Counted from the first letter of the stretch, positions 31,601 to 38,230 are shown. The stretch: DNA of 64,000 nucleotides from Ditylenchus dipsaci (GCA_004194705.1 SADC01001293.1:587360-651359); one strand, 5' to 3'. Numbers and translations: made by a program. Notes: a model not told the origin generated them from the letters alone.

Positions 31601-32594
31601 TTGAAGTTTTGCAGACTCTCAATTCTAATTGCAGTCAATAAGCCTAATGCAGTCGAATTTGATGCTAAACTTTAAAAGTTAGAGCAAGGTAGAGATGAGA
31701 ATAAACAAATAGTTTGGGTTTGGGTAAATCGGGTATTGGGTCAAAGTTAGGTAAAACTATTTGTATTTGGGGAATGTTGGCCTTAATCTTCATGATCCAA
31801 TCCTAACACAACTTCAAATTACAGCTTGTTTTTGCGCTTTTTTGCAACTAAATCGATTTATAGGATTCAATTTTATCCAAATGGCTGAAATCTGGTCTGA
31901 AGCGCGAAGTAAGTTTTTTCGATATAAAACATCTTACTAATTCGACCAACTGAATCATTTTCTCCAGGTTTTGGTCATTGAGTTACCCAGCTACGGTCTG
32001 ACCAAGAAGCTCTTTGGTTCTCCAGCTCAAGCTCGCTCAAATCCTAAAGGAGGCATACAGGATGTGAAGGAAATGATGGGTGTTGACAAGATTTCTCAGG
32101 AAGAGGTCACACAGCACTACATTTTTGTCCAAGTCAATTTAATTTATTAGTTCAGATTTGTGAGTTGCTTAAAAAAGAGATCAAACCCAAAAACACCACT
32201 CTATACCCATATGAAATGATCATTGACTACAAGCAGACCATCGACACAGCTGTCAGCTTCGAGAGTGCTCAGACCATTACCTACAAAGTAAATTTTTACA
32301 AAAATTTGATTTTTTTACAAGTGCTTTCGGAAATCCTGTTGTGTTCGTATCTTTCATTATTAATTAAAACACATTTTTTAGTTTGGCTAATTTTTTACAT
32401 TTCAGACCAGATATGCTATGCGGGAGCAACTTGCTGGAATCGCTCTTTCCGCTCTCCATCAAGACGACTACTCCAATAAGTGTGGGAAGGGAGCCTTTCC
32501 ATTGCTCCAAGCTGTGAATACGGCCACCAAATGCAACAAGCCGACAACTCCAATTGCTATCGAGACCAAGGAAATTCAACCCACTAATCCCTAG
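7618..32594 (+). CDS. Secreted triple-GH18 chitinase-like pseudoenzyme
   Basis: Thirty exons encode about 1,225 residues. Exons: 7618-7823, 7890-7914, 8156-8310, 9497-9575, 9625-9659, 11583-11750, 11797-12147, 12567-12690, 12913-13094, 14803-14920, 15125-15214, 15263-15352, 15400-15525, 15577-15641, 16982-17102, 17148-17324, 17435-17504, 17824-17891, 18294-18350, 19080-19148, 19195-19431, 19477-19549, 19942-20031, 20085-20283, 20330-20423, 20477-20548, 20735-20815, 31968-32105, 32156-32287, 32406-32594. Residues 1-24 form a signal peptide (hydrophobic VVLLLSLLLVLSAA). Three GH18 domains follow. GH18 enzymes need the Glu of DxxDxDxE, and none of the domains keeps it, so hydrolysis is not expected; a carbohydrate-binding or structural extracellular role is inference. 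Exon phases chain almost throughout. Single-base shifts at 11638-11641, near 12666 and at 19500-19504, plus a missing base at 19942, look like sequence errors. The start is the only ATG with a signal peptide. Confidence 0.85.
7890..13094 (+). CDS. GH18-like domain 1 exons
   Basis: Order of recognisable GH18 segments: strand 1 YCFFVPLKDEK; the CTHLIYAFA-like strand as INCSHLVYGFATI; the LLAIGG-like strand as VLLGIRGDG; then the catalytic strand as NNFGGIFLDFQ (consensus FDGIDLDWE), so only one Asp remains and the proton donor is Gln. Later parts are KLAKHFHAFYLW (consensus VDFINVMTYD), IPKSKIIVGLTAWARSYVF, LAYYEICKL and YGFGGVGLFSLQADD, where the C-terminal Trp of GGxMxW is lost. Exon 11583-11750 changes frame at the TTTT at 11638-11641 and exon 12567-12690 near 12666; each is corrected by one base. 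The intron before 11583 holds a hAT element. Confidence 0.8.
8325..9453. mobile_element. Decayed pogo-like transposon (TACCGTATAACC TIRs)
   Basis: The termini are TACCGTATAACCTCTTTTAA and the mirrored AATAGAGGTTATACGGTA. Inside, on the plus strand near 8900-9010, a frame reads LEIVLEWVDRDRQEF, then EEVIVKPFNG, and near 9070-9090 GGSEDTQIAGF. These resemble the C-terminal end of pogo/Tigger-type DDE transposases. No continuous ORF remains. It fills intron 3 of the GH18 gene. Confidence 0.55.
10182..11426. mobile_element. hAT element with 8-bp TSD CTATCAAC
   Basis: The element at 10190-11418 (1,229 bp) starts CATAGTACGCAAAACC and ends with its inverse GGTTTTGCGTACTATG. Perfect duplications CTATCAAC lie at 10182-10189 and 11419-11426. 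The TIRs extend about 165 bp and contain CTATAAAA-rich stretches. It holds hAT transposase remnants and lies in intron 5 of the GH18 gene. Confidence 0.9.
10968..11135 (+). pseudogene. hAT transposase C-terminal dimerisation fragment
   Basis: The frame NLALLAHLILAVQVNSSASE continues into RAFKELRSSI and RNKLEPKSIANLI and ends at TAG 11133-11135. SSAxSERxF followed by RNxL is the signature of the hAT dimerisation region at the end of the transposase. A separate upstream fragment at about 10732-10912 (AQAAMERFTRKIGYL...) is probably from the same enzyme. Not functional as it stands. Confidence 0.75.
12725..12884. repeat. 160-bp TACCGTATAACC MITE
   Basis: It has the same termini as 8325-9453 (TACCGTATAACCTATTTT and AGAGGTTATACGGTA) but only 160 bp. 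It is likely a deletion derivative and sits in the intron between GH18 exons 12567-12690 and 12913-13094. Confidence 0.7.
13110..14790. repeat. Foldback element with tRNA-like ends, nested insert
   Basis: The ends are inverted: GGGGGGAACACTTCATATAC near 13120 and, inverted, GGGGGGGCACTTCATATACG near 14770. A B-box-like GGTTCGACTACCACTGG follows the left end. Much of 14340-14640 aligns with 36080-36400, a second copy of the family. A second element is nested at 13467-14310. It fills the intron between GH18 domains 1 and 2. Confidence 0.65.
13467..14310. repeat. Nested element with ACTTCTGTCCCGG ends
   Basis: The termini are inverted runs built from GACACTTCTGTCCCGGAC and GACATTTCTGTCC, mirrored at 14200-14300. 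The sibling repeat at 36050-36075 lacks this block, which gives an empty-site comparison. The middle (13690-14110) is a degenerate repeat of ACCTCTTCTAGTACC type. Confidence 0.6.
14803..19148 (+). CDS. GH18-like domain 2 exons
   Basis: It starts CTRLCSFNPDHA with DPNWCSHIIL for the CTHIIY strand, then PYLILSIGAD. The catalytic strand reads NGADGVDIAWT, which keeps two Asp, loses the third to Ala and replaces Glu with Thr. It continues with NMADYVVLQGYRFHAY, TGHHSPLFG (consensus TGHNSPLY), EKLIVALSAEAMSQFF, APYLISGDEFIAYDD and LGGIALHGMEM. Exon joins agree in phase across twelve exons without any frameshift, which argues that the gene is intact. Introns carry at least six MITEs. Confidence 0.85.
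15795..16087. repeat. MITE in GH18 intron
   Basis: The ends are inverted: GGTCCATAAGCTCGTTG then TTTATACGCAACTCGCAAAG, against the mirrored GTCCATAAGTTTGCGG and ATACGCAACCAGCAAGG. Non-coding. Confidence 0.5.
16119..16358. repeat. TACCGTATT-family MITE
   Basis: It starts TACCGTATTCTCTCTAATTA and ends TAATTAGAGAGAATACGGT, with internal CCCACGAGCTCTACTG. Same family as 27134-27386. Confidence 0.7.
16440..16935. repeat. Nested palindromes
   Basis: The inner palindrome has ends GGTGGTGCCCGGGAATTCA and GAATTCCCGGGCACCACC (16490-16672), with the stem TTTCTAACAAAACC against TTTTGTTAGAAA. It sits within sequence that has mirrored AACTGCTGGTTCGCGCC blocks (16720-16740 inverted, 16881-16898). Confidence 0.55.
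17532..17798. repeat. MITE, TAGGGTTGG ends, CCGAAAACCGG interior
   Basis: The ends are TAGGGTTGGATTCGGTCGGT and the mirrored ACCGACCG...GAATCCAACCCTA, next to TA. The interior repeats GGTTAACCGAAAACCGGG-like palindromes. It lies in the intron before GH18 exon 17824-17891. Confidence 0.7.
17922..18275. repeat. TACAGGGTG MITE (TA target)
   Basis: The left end TACAGGGTGTATCAAATTT mirrors AAATTTGCTACACACTGTA on the right. Stem pairs include CAGCTCGCTCTAGC and CTTGGTCCCC. It fills most of the intron between GH18 exons 17824-17891 and 18294-18350. Confidence 0.65.
18412..18842. repeat. TACAGTCGA-family MITE, cipher CGATATAACGAACC
   Basis: It is flanked by TA. The ends are CAGTCGACGCTCGATATAAC and its exact mirror, followed by GTTCGTTCCCACCTAGGG and TCCGACAC. 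The string CTCGATATAACGAACACC recurs in the middle near 18602, and its inverse nearby. 431 bp, non-coding, in the intron before GH18 exon 19080-19148. Confidence 0.8.
19195..32594 (+). CDS. GH18-like domain 3 exons and C-terminus
   Basis: After a Cys-containing linker the third domain starts RFRVVCTYHLPTD, with DKCDEIVVQ in place of CTHIIY. The catalytic strand is YGTSGIELRCG, retaining none of the four acidic positions exactly (D to S, D to E, D to R, E to G). Further segments are EIPTLNKLHHISM, SIVLVIELPSYGLTKKLFG (split by the 11.15-kb intron), EEICELL and LAGIALSALHQDDYSNKCG, ending with a 21-residue tail and TAG at 32592-32594. The join into exon 19942 is out of phase by one; a lost G at the acceptor (CAG|GAC) would repair it. 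Exon 19477-19549 needs one A removed from the run at 19500-19504. Confidence 0.8.
20891..20896 (-). promoter_or_regulatory. Poly(A) signal for the nested gene
   Basis: The plus-strand TTTATT here reads AATAAA on the minus strand, about 57 bases past the stop codon of the nested gene. Confidence 0.45.
20953..21833 (-). CDS. Nested gene: small single-pass membrane protein
   Basis: There are four exons on the minus strand: 21833-21483, 21416-21339, 21288-21183 and 21059-20953. The phases agree exactly and every intron has GT and AG ends. The product is 213 residues: a short basic N-terminus, one hydrophobic segment (IFLAFSSILLMGWLLI, about residues 17-33), then a basic stop-transfer stretch (TRKRKKKP), a Thr/Ser/Lys-rich low-complexity region and a conserved-looking tail with SAEVDFDYKTIQSNAMSDF and EAPKPGG. 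The tail is likely cytoplasmic because of the positive residues after the membrane segment. A second ATG nine codons in (MCTNSS) is an alternative start. No known family was identified. It lies wholly inside the 11.15-kb GH18 intron, in opposite orientation. Confidence 0.75.
22540..23010. repeat. Palindrome flanked by opposed tRNA-like modules
   Basis: On the left, the minus strand carries a perfect B box, GGTTCGAATCC (plus GGATTCGAACC at 22556-22566), with AAGTGGTCGACTACTTGG as a possible A-box region. On the right, the plus strand has GGTTCGAGCCC near 22991. Between them is a near-perfect palindrome at 22660-22870 (GAAGATGGTTTGACAGTGG and its mirror). Not a functional tRNA. Related copies are at 24800-25130 and 25615-25850. 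Confidence 0.6.
23085..23140 (+). repeat. G-rich TTAGGG-like tract
   Basis: It contains about five GGTTAGGG or similar units (GGGGTTAGGGTGTGAGTTAG...). It could form a G-quadruplex. It is internal and degenerate, so not a telomere. Confidence 0.6.
23873..24000. repeat. Short tandem repeat, unit about 30 bp
   Basis: Three to four tandem copies of GGTAAAGGCACATTTGGTAA followed by AATTTCTTTT. Confidence 0.7.
24085..24257. repeat. TACAGTCAA-type MITE, cipher CCCATTAACATAC
   Basis: The left end is AGTCAAAACTCCCATTAACA and the mirrored right end is GGGAGTTTTGACTG, with TA on both sides. The cipher CCCATTAACATAC repeats inside. The motif GTCCCGGTCCCAAGGG is shared in type with 35671-35852. Confidence 0.7.
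24800..25130. repeat. tRNA-like foldback, copy 2
   Basis: The minus strand again holds GGTTCGAATCC (plus GGATTCGAACC near 24824). A palindrome follows from about 24960 to 25125, with arms GAAGATGGTTTGACAGTGG. Confidence 0.6.
25615..25850. repeat. tRNA-like foldback, diverged copy 3
   Basis: It contains CAAGTGTTCGTTCACTTGG, TTTTCGGGTTCCAAA and arms GGATGGTTTGATAGTGG against CCATTATCAAACCATC. More diverged than copies 1 and 2. Confidence 0.5.
25904..26102. mobile_element. piggyBac-like MITE with TTAA duplication
   Basis: The element at 25908-26098 is almost a perfect inverted repeat, for example GACACTTCTCTTTCGTCTCG and its mirror. It is flanked by TTAA at 25904-25907 and 26099-26102. The ends AGGACCATGG and CCATGGTCTT match as TIRs. 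TTAA duplication suggests the piggyBac superfamily. Non-coding. Confidence 0.6.
26336..26388. repeat. Perfect 50-bp palindrome
   Basis: GTGCACAAAAGGGGACAAAC reads into ACGTAATT and back again to GTTTGTCCCCTTTTGTGCA. A third copy of the half-site (GCACAAAAGGGGACAAA) follows at 26393-26409. Confidence 0.7.
26440..26765. repeat. Degenerate ACCTGG-type minisatellite
   Basis: Diverged units around ACCTGGGTGGTGGTACTTCT and ATCCAGGTGGCGTTACC. The same unit flavour is seen at 27480-27960 and 60960-61480. Confidence 0.4.
26776..26832. repeat. Short palindrome of TATAACGA type
   Basis: GACGCTCTCTATAACGACTC mirrors GAGTCGTTATAGAGAGCGTC, a short relative of the TACAGTCGA family. Confidence 0.5.
27134..27386. 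repeat. TACCGTATT-family MITE
   Basis: It starts CACCGTATTTTCTCTATTAT and ends ATTAGAGAAAATTCTGTA. Internal strings are TATAGACCCGGGTCTATAAT and CCCACGAGCTCTGCCG, as at 16119-16358. Confidence 0.65.
27480..27960. repeat. Degenerate ACCTGGA minisatellite
   Basis: Roughly 20 to 25-bp units of the kind AATCCACCTGGATTGCACAC, much diverged. The plus ORF across it comes from the repeat. Confidence 0.45.
28134..28860. repeat. Long palindromic TIR element
   Basis: The ends are TAGGGTCACATTTCGTTTCG and the mirrored GAAATGAAATGTGACCCTA. Nearly the whole 727 bp is self-complementary, with GTAGCTCTTGAGCTGCGC in the stem and a centre at about 28490. Non-coding. Confidence 0.75.
29037..30275 (+). repeat. 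GGAGGGTAGCCA minisatellite, split by a hAT insertion
   Basis: Purine-rich units of about 12-15 bp (AGGAGGGTAGCCAGGAGG) run at 29037-29149 and 29861-30275. The long ORFs on both strands over it (for example 29743-30193) are repeat artefacts. Confidence 0.75.
29142..29868. mobile_element. hAT-like MITE with 8-bp TSD CTCAGGAG
   Basis: The element at 29150-29860 starts CAGTGATGTAAAAATG and ends CTCTTACATCACTG. The duplication CTCAGGAG lies at 29142-29149 and 29861-29868. CA...TG ends and an 8-bp TSD are typical of hAT. Subterminal regions are rich in GCACCGGCACCGGT. It landed inside the minisatellite. Confidence 0.85.
30742..30972. repeat. TACTGTATT relative of the TACCGTATT family
   Basis: It starts TACTGTATTTCCTCTGACAG and ends CTACAGGAAATACA. 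Internal GCTCAACCAGAATC matches the family. Confidence 0.55.
31140..31570. repeat. MITE built of GCGGACCGACAAATG units
   Basis: The ends are TGGCGACATTTGCG and, mirrored, near 31560. The interior repeats TTGCGGACCGACAAATGCGG and CGCGACATT-type words in inverse orientation on the two sides. Confidence 0.6.
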
Positions 32595-32639
32595 TGATTT
32601 GTACTTGTTGTGATGCGAAAAAGTTGTCAATTATGTGCA

Positions 32640-32775
32640 TGGTGCGGAAAAAATACAAAATACCGAAAGTCATACAAATATTTTGTATGAGTTAATTTAG
32701 ATTATGTATGTCTTTTTCAAAAAGATATACAAAATTTTTGTATGACTTTGGTATTTTGTATTTTACGTACCGTGA
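32640..32775. repeat. Small palindromic MITE in the GH18 3' region
   Basis: The arms pair AATACAAAATACCGAAAGTC with GACTTTGGTATTTTGTATT. It lies between the GH18 stop codon and its poly(A) signal, so it would be transcribed as a 3' UTR hairpin. Confidence 0.6.
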
Positions 32776-32790
32776 TTACATGTGAGAAAA

Positions 32791-32796
32791 AATAAA
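32791..32796 (+). promoter_or_regulatory. Poly(A) signal of the GH18-like gene
   Basis: AATAAA lies 197 bases past the stop codon. It is the first good signal after the coding end. Confidence 0.45.
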
Positions 32797-32799
32797 ACT

Positions 32800-33390
32800 T
32801 TTTTAATGCGAATAATCATGTATGAAGAGACGATTTAAAAAAAAAAGCGTTTTTGCCGAATTCCTGAGGCCGTAATTACATAGGTGGGTCGAGGGCGAGC
32901 TCGTGTTTTCTCAACCTTTTCGGTGACCGTAGAAAGTTTTTTCTATGCTTTTTCTTATTATTTATGTCTTATCTCTTTTTCTGTGCTTTCTAATTGATTT
33001 TTATTCAATTTTCATGCTGATTTTTTGCCTATCTTATGTATCTATCTTACGATTCCATACATATTGTGCGTACATATATGTGCGTACACATATATTCCAT
33101 TCATATATACTGCGATCCGATACACTTGCGTTTCGATACTAAGATTAGATAAGGCGATTCGGTACACTTTTAATTTCATTTGGTTTTTATTCTAGGAAAT
33201 TAATCTTTAGGAATAATTTTGAAGCAAAAATATAATAGAAAAAAATTCGCCATATGTGGACATCCAGATTACCTCTTGTACCCGGATAAGGAACGAGTTG
33301 ACAAAAATAGTTAACTTTTTTATTTTAACCTATCCATTGGATATTTATTTACTATAAGTATCCATTTATCTTCTTATACGTCCATTTACC
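32800..33390. other. Spacer, nothing recognised
   Basis: AT-rich with a few ATATGTGCGTACATAT-like alternating stretches near 33065-33095. No gene called. Confidence 0.4.
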
Positions 33391-34288
33391 TACAGGGTGG
33401 CCCAAAAAAACCTGAAAAAATCCGAAAAATTTTGTCTAGGGCTTCCGCACACTGTATGATATACAGATTTTTTGGCGTAAGCAAGGATGTTTAAATAACG
33501 GTTGTGAGGCCGGTACCGAGTCCTCTCATTCTGCCGTAGTCTTAGGTCTAGCTCTCGTAGCATGAGATTAACGCGGCTCGCTGCACAGGGCTAACTCACT
33601 AAGTGGTTGCTTACCATATGTTGCTTGCCTCGAAGCTGACCTTATGACCTAAGACTGCAACCGTCCATCCTTATTACACCAAATTCAATATAAAAAATAG
33701 AGACACGGTGAAAAAACAATAAATGAATGCGACACGCAAAATTTCAATGGGAGGGGGCCGTTTCGTATTCGCGTTTCTCGTATTTGACAAAACTCGTATT
33801 CGTAGAATTTAAATTCGTGTTCTTGGCGTTGTTATTTTGGCCCGTTTTCGAAGTTTACTTTTTGGTAAGTCACCACTCATTTTGTAGCCAGTAAGATAAG
33901 CTACAAAATGAGTGGTAACTTACCGAAGAGTGAACTTCAAAAGTTGGCTGAAATAACAATGCCAAGACACAACTTCAAATTCTGCGAATACGAGTTTTGT
34001 CAAATACGAGAAACGCGAATACGAAACGGCCCTCTCCCATTTCAATGACTGAACTGTCTAATTTAAACTGTTTAAAAAGTCTGAATTTGAACAGCAAATT
34101 CTGACATATTTCTTTGAAATTTCGATGTGATTTTCGAAATATTTTTGCACTAGCACGTAGCTCTTGATCTTGGCTTTTAAACAAGCTACAAACACTGCTA
34201 ATAATGTAAGAAGTATATAAATTCAAAAGTCTTAAACAAAACAGTGTTAATTTTAAAAAAATTTCAGGTTTTTTGGGCCACCCTGTAC
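33391..34288. repeat. TACAGGGTGGCCC element (TA target)
   Basis: The ends are TACAGGGTGGCCCAAAAAAA and the mirror TTTTTTGGGCCACCCTGTA. These mariner-like ends carry no transposase. It contains the nested MITE at 33750-34038. Confidence 0.7.
33742..34046. mobile_element. Nested MITE with 8-bp TSD ATTTCAAT
   Basis: The element at 33750-34038 starts GGGAGGGGGCCGTTTCGTAT and ends with its mirror. The duplication ATTTCAAT is at 33742-33749 and 34039-34046. The two arms are almost identical, suggesting recent insertion. TSD length fits hAT, Merlin or similar superfamilies. Confidence 0.8.
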
Positions 34289-34704
34289 ATAACCTGAACA
34301 TTGGGTAGCATTATCTTAGTACTAACTGGTGCGTAAAAAGTTCCCGGACAAAGTTTGAGCTCGTTGTTGAACGTGAAATGATTCCTATGAGAAAATTTCA
34401 AAACACAGGTTTTGTAGCTCTATTCATACTCTTCCGAAAAGTATATAAAGTTTTATTGGAATATTTTGGAAGAACCATTATTTGCCTAAAAACACTTTTC
34501 CCCAACGGCATCTTTTCTCCAATATACTCTTTTTGCGTATACTCTTGATTTCTTGGGCAAATAGCTATGAGAAGTGTGAATGTGATTTGATTCTCTAAAT
34601 GATGGGGTACACATCTAATAGCGAATAGATGATCTCTCAGGTTCGATAGCCAGTGGGTGGATACCAGTGTTTTACTGAGCTCACTCCAAGTGAGAATCTC
34701 ACTT

Positions 34705-34869
34705 ATTTTTCTAATATGTTTTTTGCGTTTTCTTAACTCGAGCTCTACTGATTCCGCGTTTCAGATTTTGATTGAGCACTCAAAATTTTCGAGATCGACC
34801 CCAAAATTTTCAGATTTTTGGGGTTTGAAAAATAACCGCCCATGGGCTCTTATTAGAGGAAATACGGTA
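34705..34869. repeat. Partial TACCGTATT element
   Basis: The right half only, ending GAGGAAATACGGTA, with GAGCTCTACTGATTCCGCG inside. Confidence 0.55.
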
Positions 34870-35130
34870 ATTCTCACTAAGATTCTCACTTTCAGTGAGA
34901 ATCTCACTGTTAGTGAGATTCTTACTGTTAGAGAGATTCTCACTGAGAATATTTTATAAAGAATAAAAACTGTTTTTTTATTCTCACTCTCACTCACAAG
35001 TTGTGAGCAGTATTGTTCCAGCGCCGAGCGCCGGAAAAACACTGGTTGTGAGGACAAAAATAATTCTCACTCTCGCTCACACTCTGTCAGGATAATTGTT
35101 TGAATTCTCACTCTCACTCACAGGCCCAAA
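34870..35130. repeat. TCTCACT/GTGAGAAT repeat tract
   Basis: Repeated GTGAGATTCTTACTGTTAGA and ATTCTCACTCTCACTCACA words in both orientations. Low-complexity and non-coding. Confidence 0.55.
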
Positions 35131-35359
35131 AAGTGTCCTCAGCAAAACACTGGTGGATACAGTAAGGTTTTTAAAGGTTCCTCCGGCATCGGACAGGGGA
35201 GACACAACAGTCAACGCTTTATTGTGCGCCACACCACAATCAACACGAGACATACAATGGGATTCTAGTAAGAGACTCATGGCTTCTTCCAGTTCATTTT
35301 GGCCCATTGCCAGAGACGACTTTTTAATCACAATTTAGATTCACCGAGGAACAGAGAAA

Positions 35360-36480
35360 CAATGATTTAAAACCCTAGGCCGACGCTCTTGGGGGGGGAT
35401 TACTCGAAGAATCCTGTCCCTTTTTTATCTCCTTTAATTGACAAATTTGGTGTCAAAATGATCTTAACACTCCTTTCTATCCAATAAGATCATCAGCGCA
35501 GGCTTTTACACCTACTGAAGCTTTTATCTAGGCTAACATAGGCTAAATTGCCGAAAATTGATAAGTTTTGAGAGTTTTTCTTTGACTACCTTGGTTGATG
35601 TTTTTTGACTTTTTTCGGCAATTCACACGTTACTTATAATGTAGCCAAGCTTCTAGACTTAAATTTGAGCTACAGTAGAACCTCGTTATAAGATACACCC
35701 AATATAAGATACACCTCGTTATAAGATACACCTGGGTCCGGTCCCAAGTAAAATAACTCCCGTCAAATTACCCCCCTATATAAGATACACCTCGTTATAA
35801 GATACAGCTGGGGTCGGTCCCAGGGTGTATCTTATAACGAGGTTCGACTGTATCAAACAGAGAAAAAAGTTATTTAGTCAGAGCTAAAATTTAAGAAACA
35901 TTATACGATGTCCAAATCTATGCCATTCTACCCAGGGCTTTCCTGGAACTTTTCGGTATTATTTTGGAACTGGCGTTTTTTGCAATTTTAATTTTACATG
36001 GTTATTTATCAGCTTATACTCAAAATGTAGCTTTGCTTCCTGACGTAATTTTCAGTATTTGATTGTAAATCATCATGTAAATAAAAATTGCAAAAAAACG
36101 TCAGTTCCCAAATAATACCGAAATCATACCCCTCGAAAATACTCTTTTCTTCCTTGGTAAAAACTTTGCTTGCTACCCACTTTTCTGAAGTGATTGTGGC
36201 GTGAGAAAATTTCTATCTGGTTCTTCGTGAAATTCTTACTCTAGAAAGTTACTAAACGCGTCGACAAATAAATAAAATTGGTAGAGGTTGAGACAATATA
36301 AAACTAAGTACGTATCATTTTGAATGGTTTCCTTTCATTTAGATGGTCATTTGCACGAAATCCCAAAATTAGGGTATTTGGTGACAGTAAAGCAGTGCTG
36401 GAAGTGATTCCAATCAATTCCTAAATAGTTTTTGACCTTAGTAGTCAGTGAACTCACTAAAAATATAGAGTAAAAGAATA
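35360..36480. repeat. Second copy of the 13110-14790 family
   Basis: 36080-36400 aligns with 14340-14640, for example AAAATTTCTATCTGGTTC against AAAATTTCTATCTTGTTC and AAACTAAGTACGTATCATTT against AAACTAAGTACGCATCATTT. Unlike the first copy it lacks the ACTTCTGTCCCGG insert but holds a 35671-35852 insert. Confidence 0.65.
35671..35852. repeat. TACAGTAGA-family MITE, cipher CGTTATAAGATACACC
   Basis: It is flanked by TA. The ends are CAGTAGAACCTCGTTATAAG and the mirror CTTATAACGAGGTTCGACTG. ACCTCGTTATAAGATACACC repeats three more times inside, together with GGTCCGGTCCCAAG. Confidence 0.8.
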
Positions 36481-36604
36481 GGTTATGCACCCACTGGGTA
36501 TCGAACCTGAGAGATCATCTATTCGCTATTGGATGTGTGCCTCATTTAAAGAATTTAATCACATTTACACTTCTCATCGCTTATTTGCCAAAGAAATCGA
36601 GAGT

Positions 36605-36725
36605 ATACGCGAAAAGATTACATTGGCGAAACGATGCCATTGGCAAAGTGATCTCTTTGGCGAAAAGATTACATTGGCGAAAAGATGCCATTGGCGAAAA
36701 GATGCATTGGCAAAGTTGTCGCGAG
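36605..36725 (+). repeat. Tandem GATTACATTGGCGAAA repeat
   Basis: Five or six imperfect units of GATTACATTGGCGAAA and GATGCCATTGGCGAAA, with related units again at 36895-36935. Confidence 0.65.
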
Positions 36726-37070
36726 CGGCCACGGCCAACAGCTCGTGAATTGGAAAAAGGGGGAAATGGAGGGGATATTTTATCCCACTCCCTTCGGATC
36801 CGCAGGGAAGTGCCTTAACCAGTAGGCCGAAAAACCCCAGACTGGGAAAGTGAAGATGTTTGTACACATCACTTGCGTCGAAGACGCAACAAAGTGATCT
36901 CTTTGGCGAAAAGATTACATCGGCGAAAAGATTACGCCCCAAATAATGGTTTTTCCAAAATATTCCAATAAAAGTTTATATACTTTTCTAAAGAAGATGA
37001 ATAGAGCTACAAAAACTGCGTTTTGAAATTTTCTCATAGGAATCATTTTGCGTTCAACAACGTCCCCTTC

Positions 37071-37366
37071 GGGGCGCATAGAGCCTGGTGGCTTGGAGTT
37101 GAGATGCACCTACCCACATACCTTGGACACAAATCGCTCGAAAGTTACTCTGGATGTATAAAAATGTATGCATTAAAGAGTTTCTTTATGCGGTAGGCCC
37201 AGTATTCAAAACTTTGTTTAAATTCCTTCCTTTTGAGGTACGGGGTATCTTTCAAGTAAACGTGCCTGGTGTGCTCAAGACAAAAAGTCGAATTTCAGCC
37301 GAAAAATTATACTTCCACCGCAATCGACACCAAGGAAATTTAACCCACTAATCTTCTAGTAATGGA
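37071..37366 (+). repeat. Family A half copy joined to a GH18 3'-end fragment
   Basis: Family A strings are present (CCCCTTCGGGGCGCA, CTACCCACATACCTTGGACA). At 37318-37366 the sequence matches the last exon of the GH18 gene around 32565-32600: ACCAAGGAAATTTAACCCAC against ACCAAGGAAATTCAACCCAC, continuing through the stop region. Confidence 0.6.
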
Positions 37367-37369
37367 CAT

Positions 37370-38230
37370 TTTGGAGTGCGAGACGCATTTTGAAAGCAGC
37401 TTTAAGCACACCATCAAACAGGAGAAGCAAAATGTGCCAAATATGGTTCTTATCCATCTAAAACAATAAAAAAACAGTTAAAAAGCAATAGCATTGCATG
37501 AAAAACCAAAACTACAGCGCAAAAAAACGCAACGGGGAGGGGGGGGTAAAATCACGAAATTGCGCGAGCTTTCCGAACAGCCTAATATGTTTTTTGGAAG
37601 CTTTATAGTCTTTATATGTGAGTATAAAATCAAAGATTTTTACGAATAATTTTTCCAAAATATTTGATTTTTTATGAAAAGAAGCTTTGTAAACTAGAGA
37701 AGCTGTTAAAGTTTAAAGAACCTTGATCTTATGACCAAGAGCTCTTTCGACTTTCTAATAAAAAATTAATCTTAATCTAGAATTGACCAAGAAATTTTAC
37801 TTAAAAGTTTTGACGTTTTTCTAAAATAAATATTCCGGGTAAAAAACCATAACCAGAACTTTAACTTTTTTTAAAATTAATTATCAAAGACCAGCACCTG
37901 ACTTAATTTGTACTTTTGTTGAATAAAATACAATAAATTTATATTATAAGAAATATTTTATATAAAACACGAAAAGACTATTTTTAAAAGTTTAAAACTA
38001 ATCTATTTTTTTCTATTAAAGACGCCTTGATTTATACTGCACTAGTTTTTGAGGCGGCAGAGGAGAAGAGGGAGTTTTGGCGGTGTGTATGCGGGTCTCA
38101 CTGGTGAGGTGTATATGATACCTAGAATAAAACTCGGTGCCTTCTGTTCGAGAGATTTATAGAATTGAGTTTTCCGGTAAGGTAGAAAAGAGGCATTTTT
38201 TGAAAATAATGAAATCATGCAATCTTTTTA
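37370..38230. other. Spacer, nothing recognised
   Basis: AT-rich, no supported ORF. An AACAATAAAAAAAC string lies at about 37460. Confidence 0.4.

Larger units (their letters stand above)
20816..31967 (+). other. 11.15-kb intron of the GH18 gene
   Basis: The donor GTAAGA follows exon 20735-20815 (ending LSI) and the acceptor TCTCCAG precedes VLVIELPSYG. Together they rebuild one continuous GH18 strand, and both sides are phase 0. The intron contains a whole minus-strand gene (20953-21833), at least twelve transposon-derived repeats and several minisatellites. Confidence 0.75.
34321..37070. repeat. Large inverted repeat with nested elements
   Basis: The outer arms at 34321-34660 and 36480-37070 mirror each other (GGAATCATTT, TTTTGTAGCTCTATTCAT, ATCATCTATTCGC). 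The tRNA-like B box GGTTCGATAGCCAGTGGG occurs near 34639, and its inverse near 36494. The space between is filled by later insertions. Confidence 0.55.

Noticed and set aside
7618..32594. Calling the locus an active chitinase
   Set aside because: None of the three domains keeps the catalytic Glu of DxxDxDxE or the C-terminal substrate Trp.
36485..36942. Overlapping ORFs with repeated WRKDAIG or FANVIFSPKRSL
   Set aside because: They come from the tandem GATTACATTGGCGAAA repeat, not a protein-coding gene.
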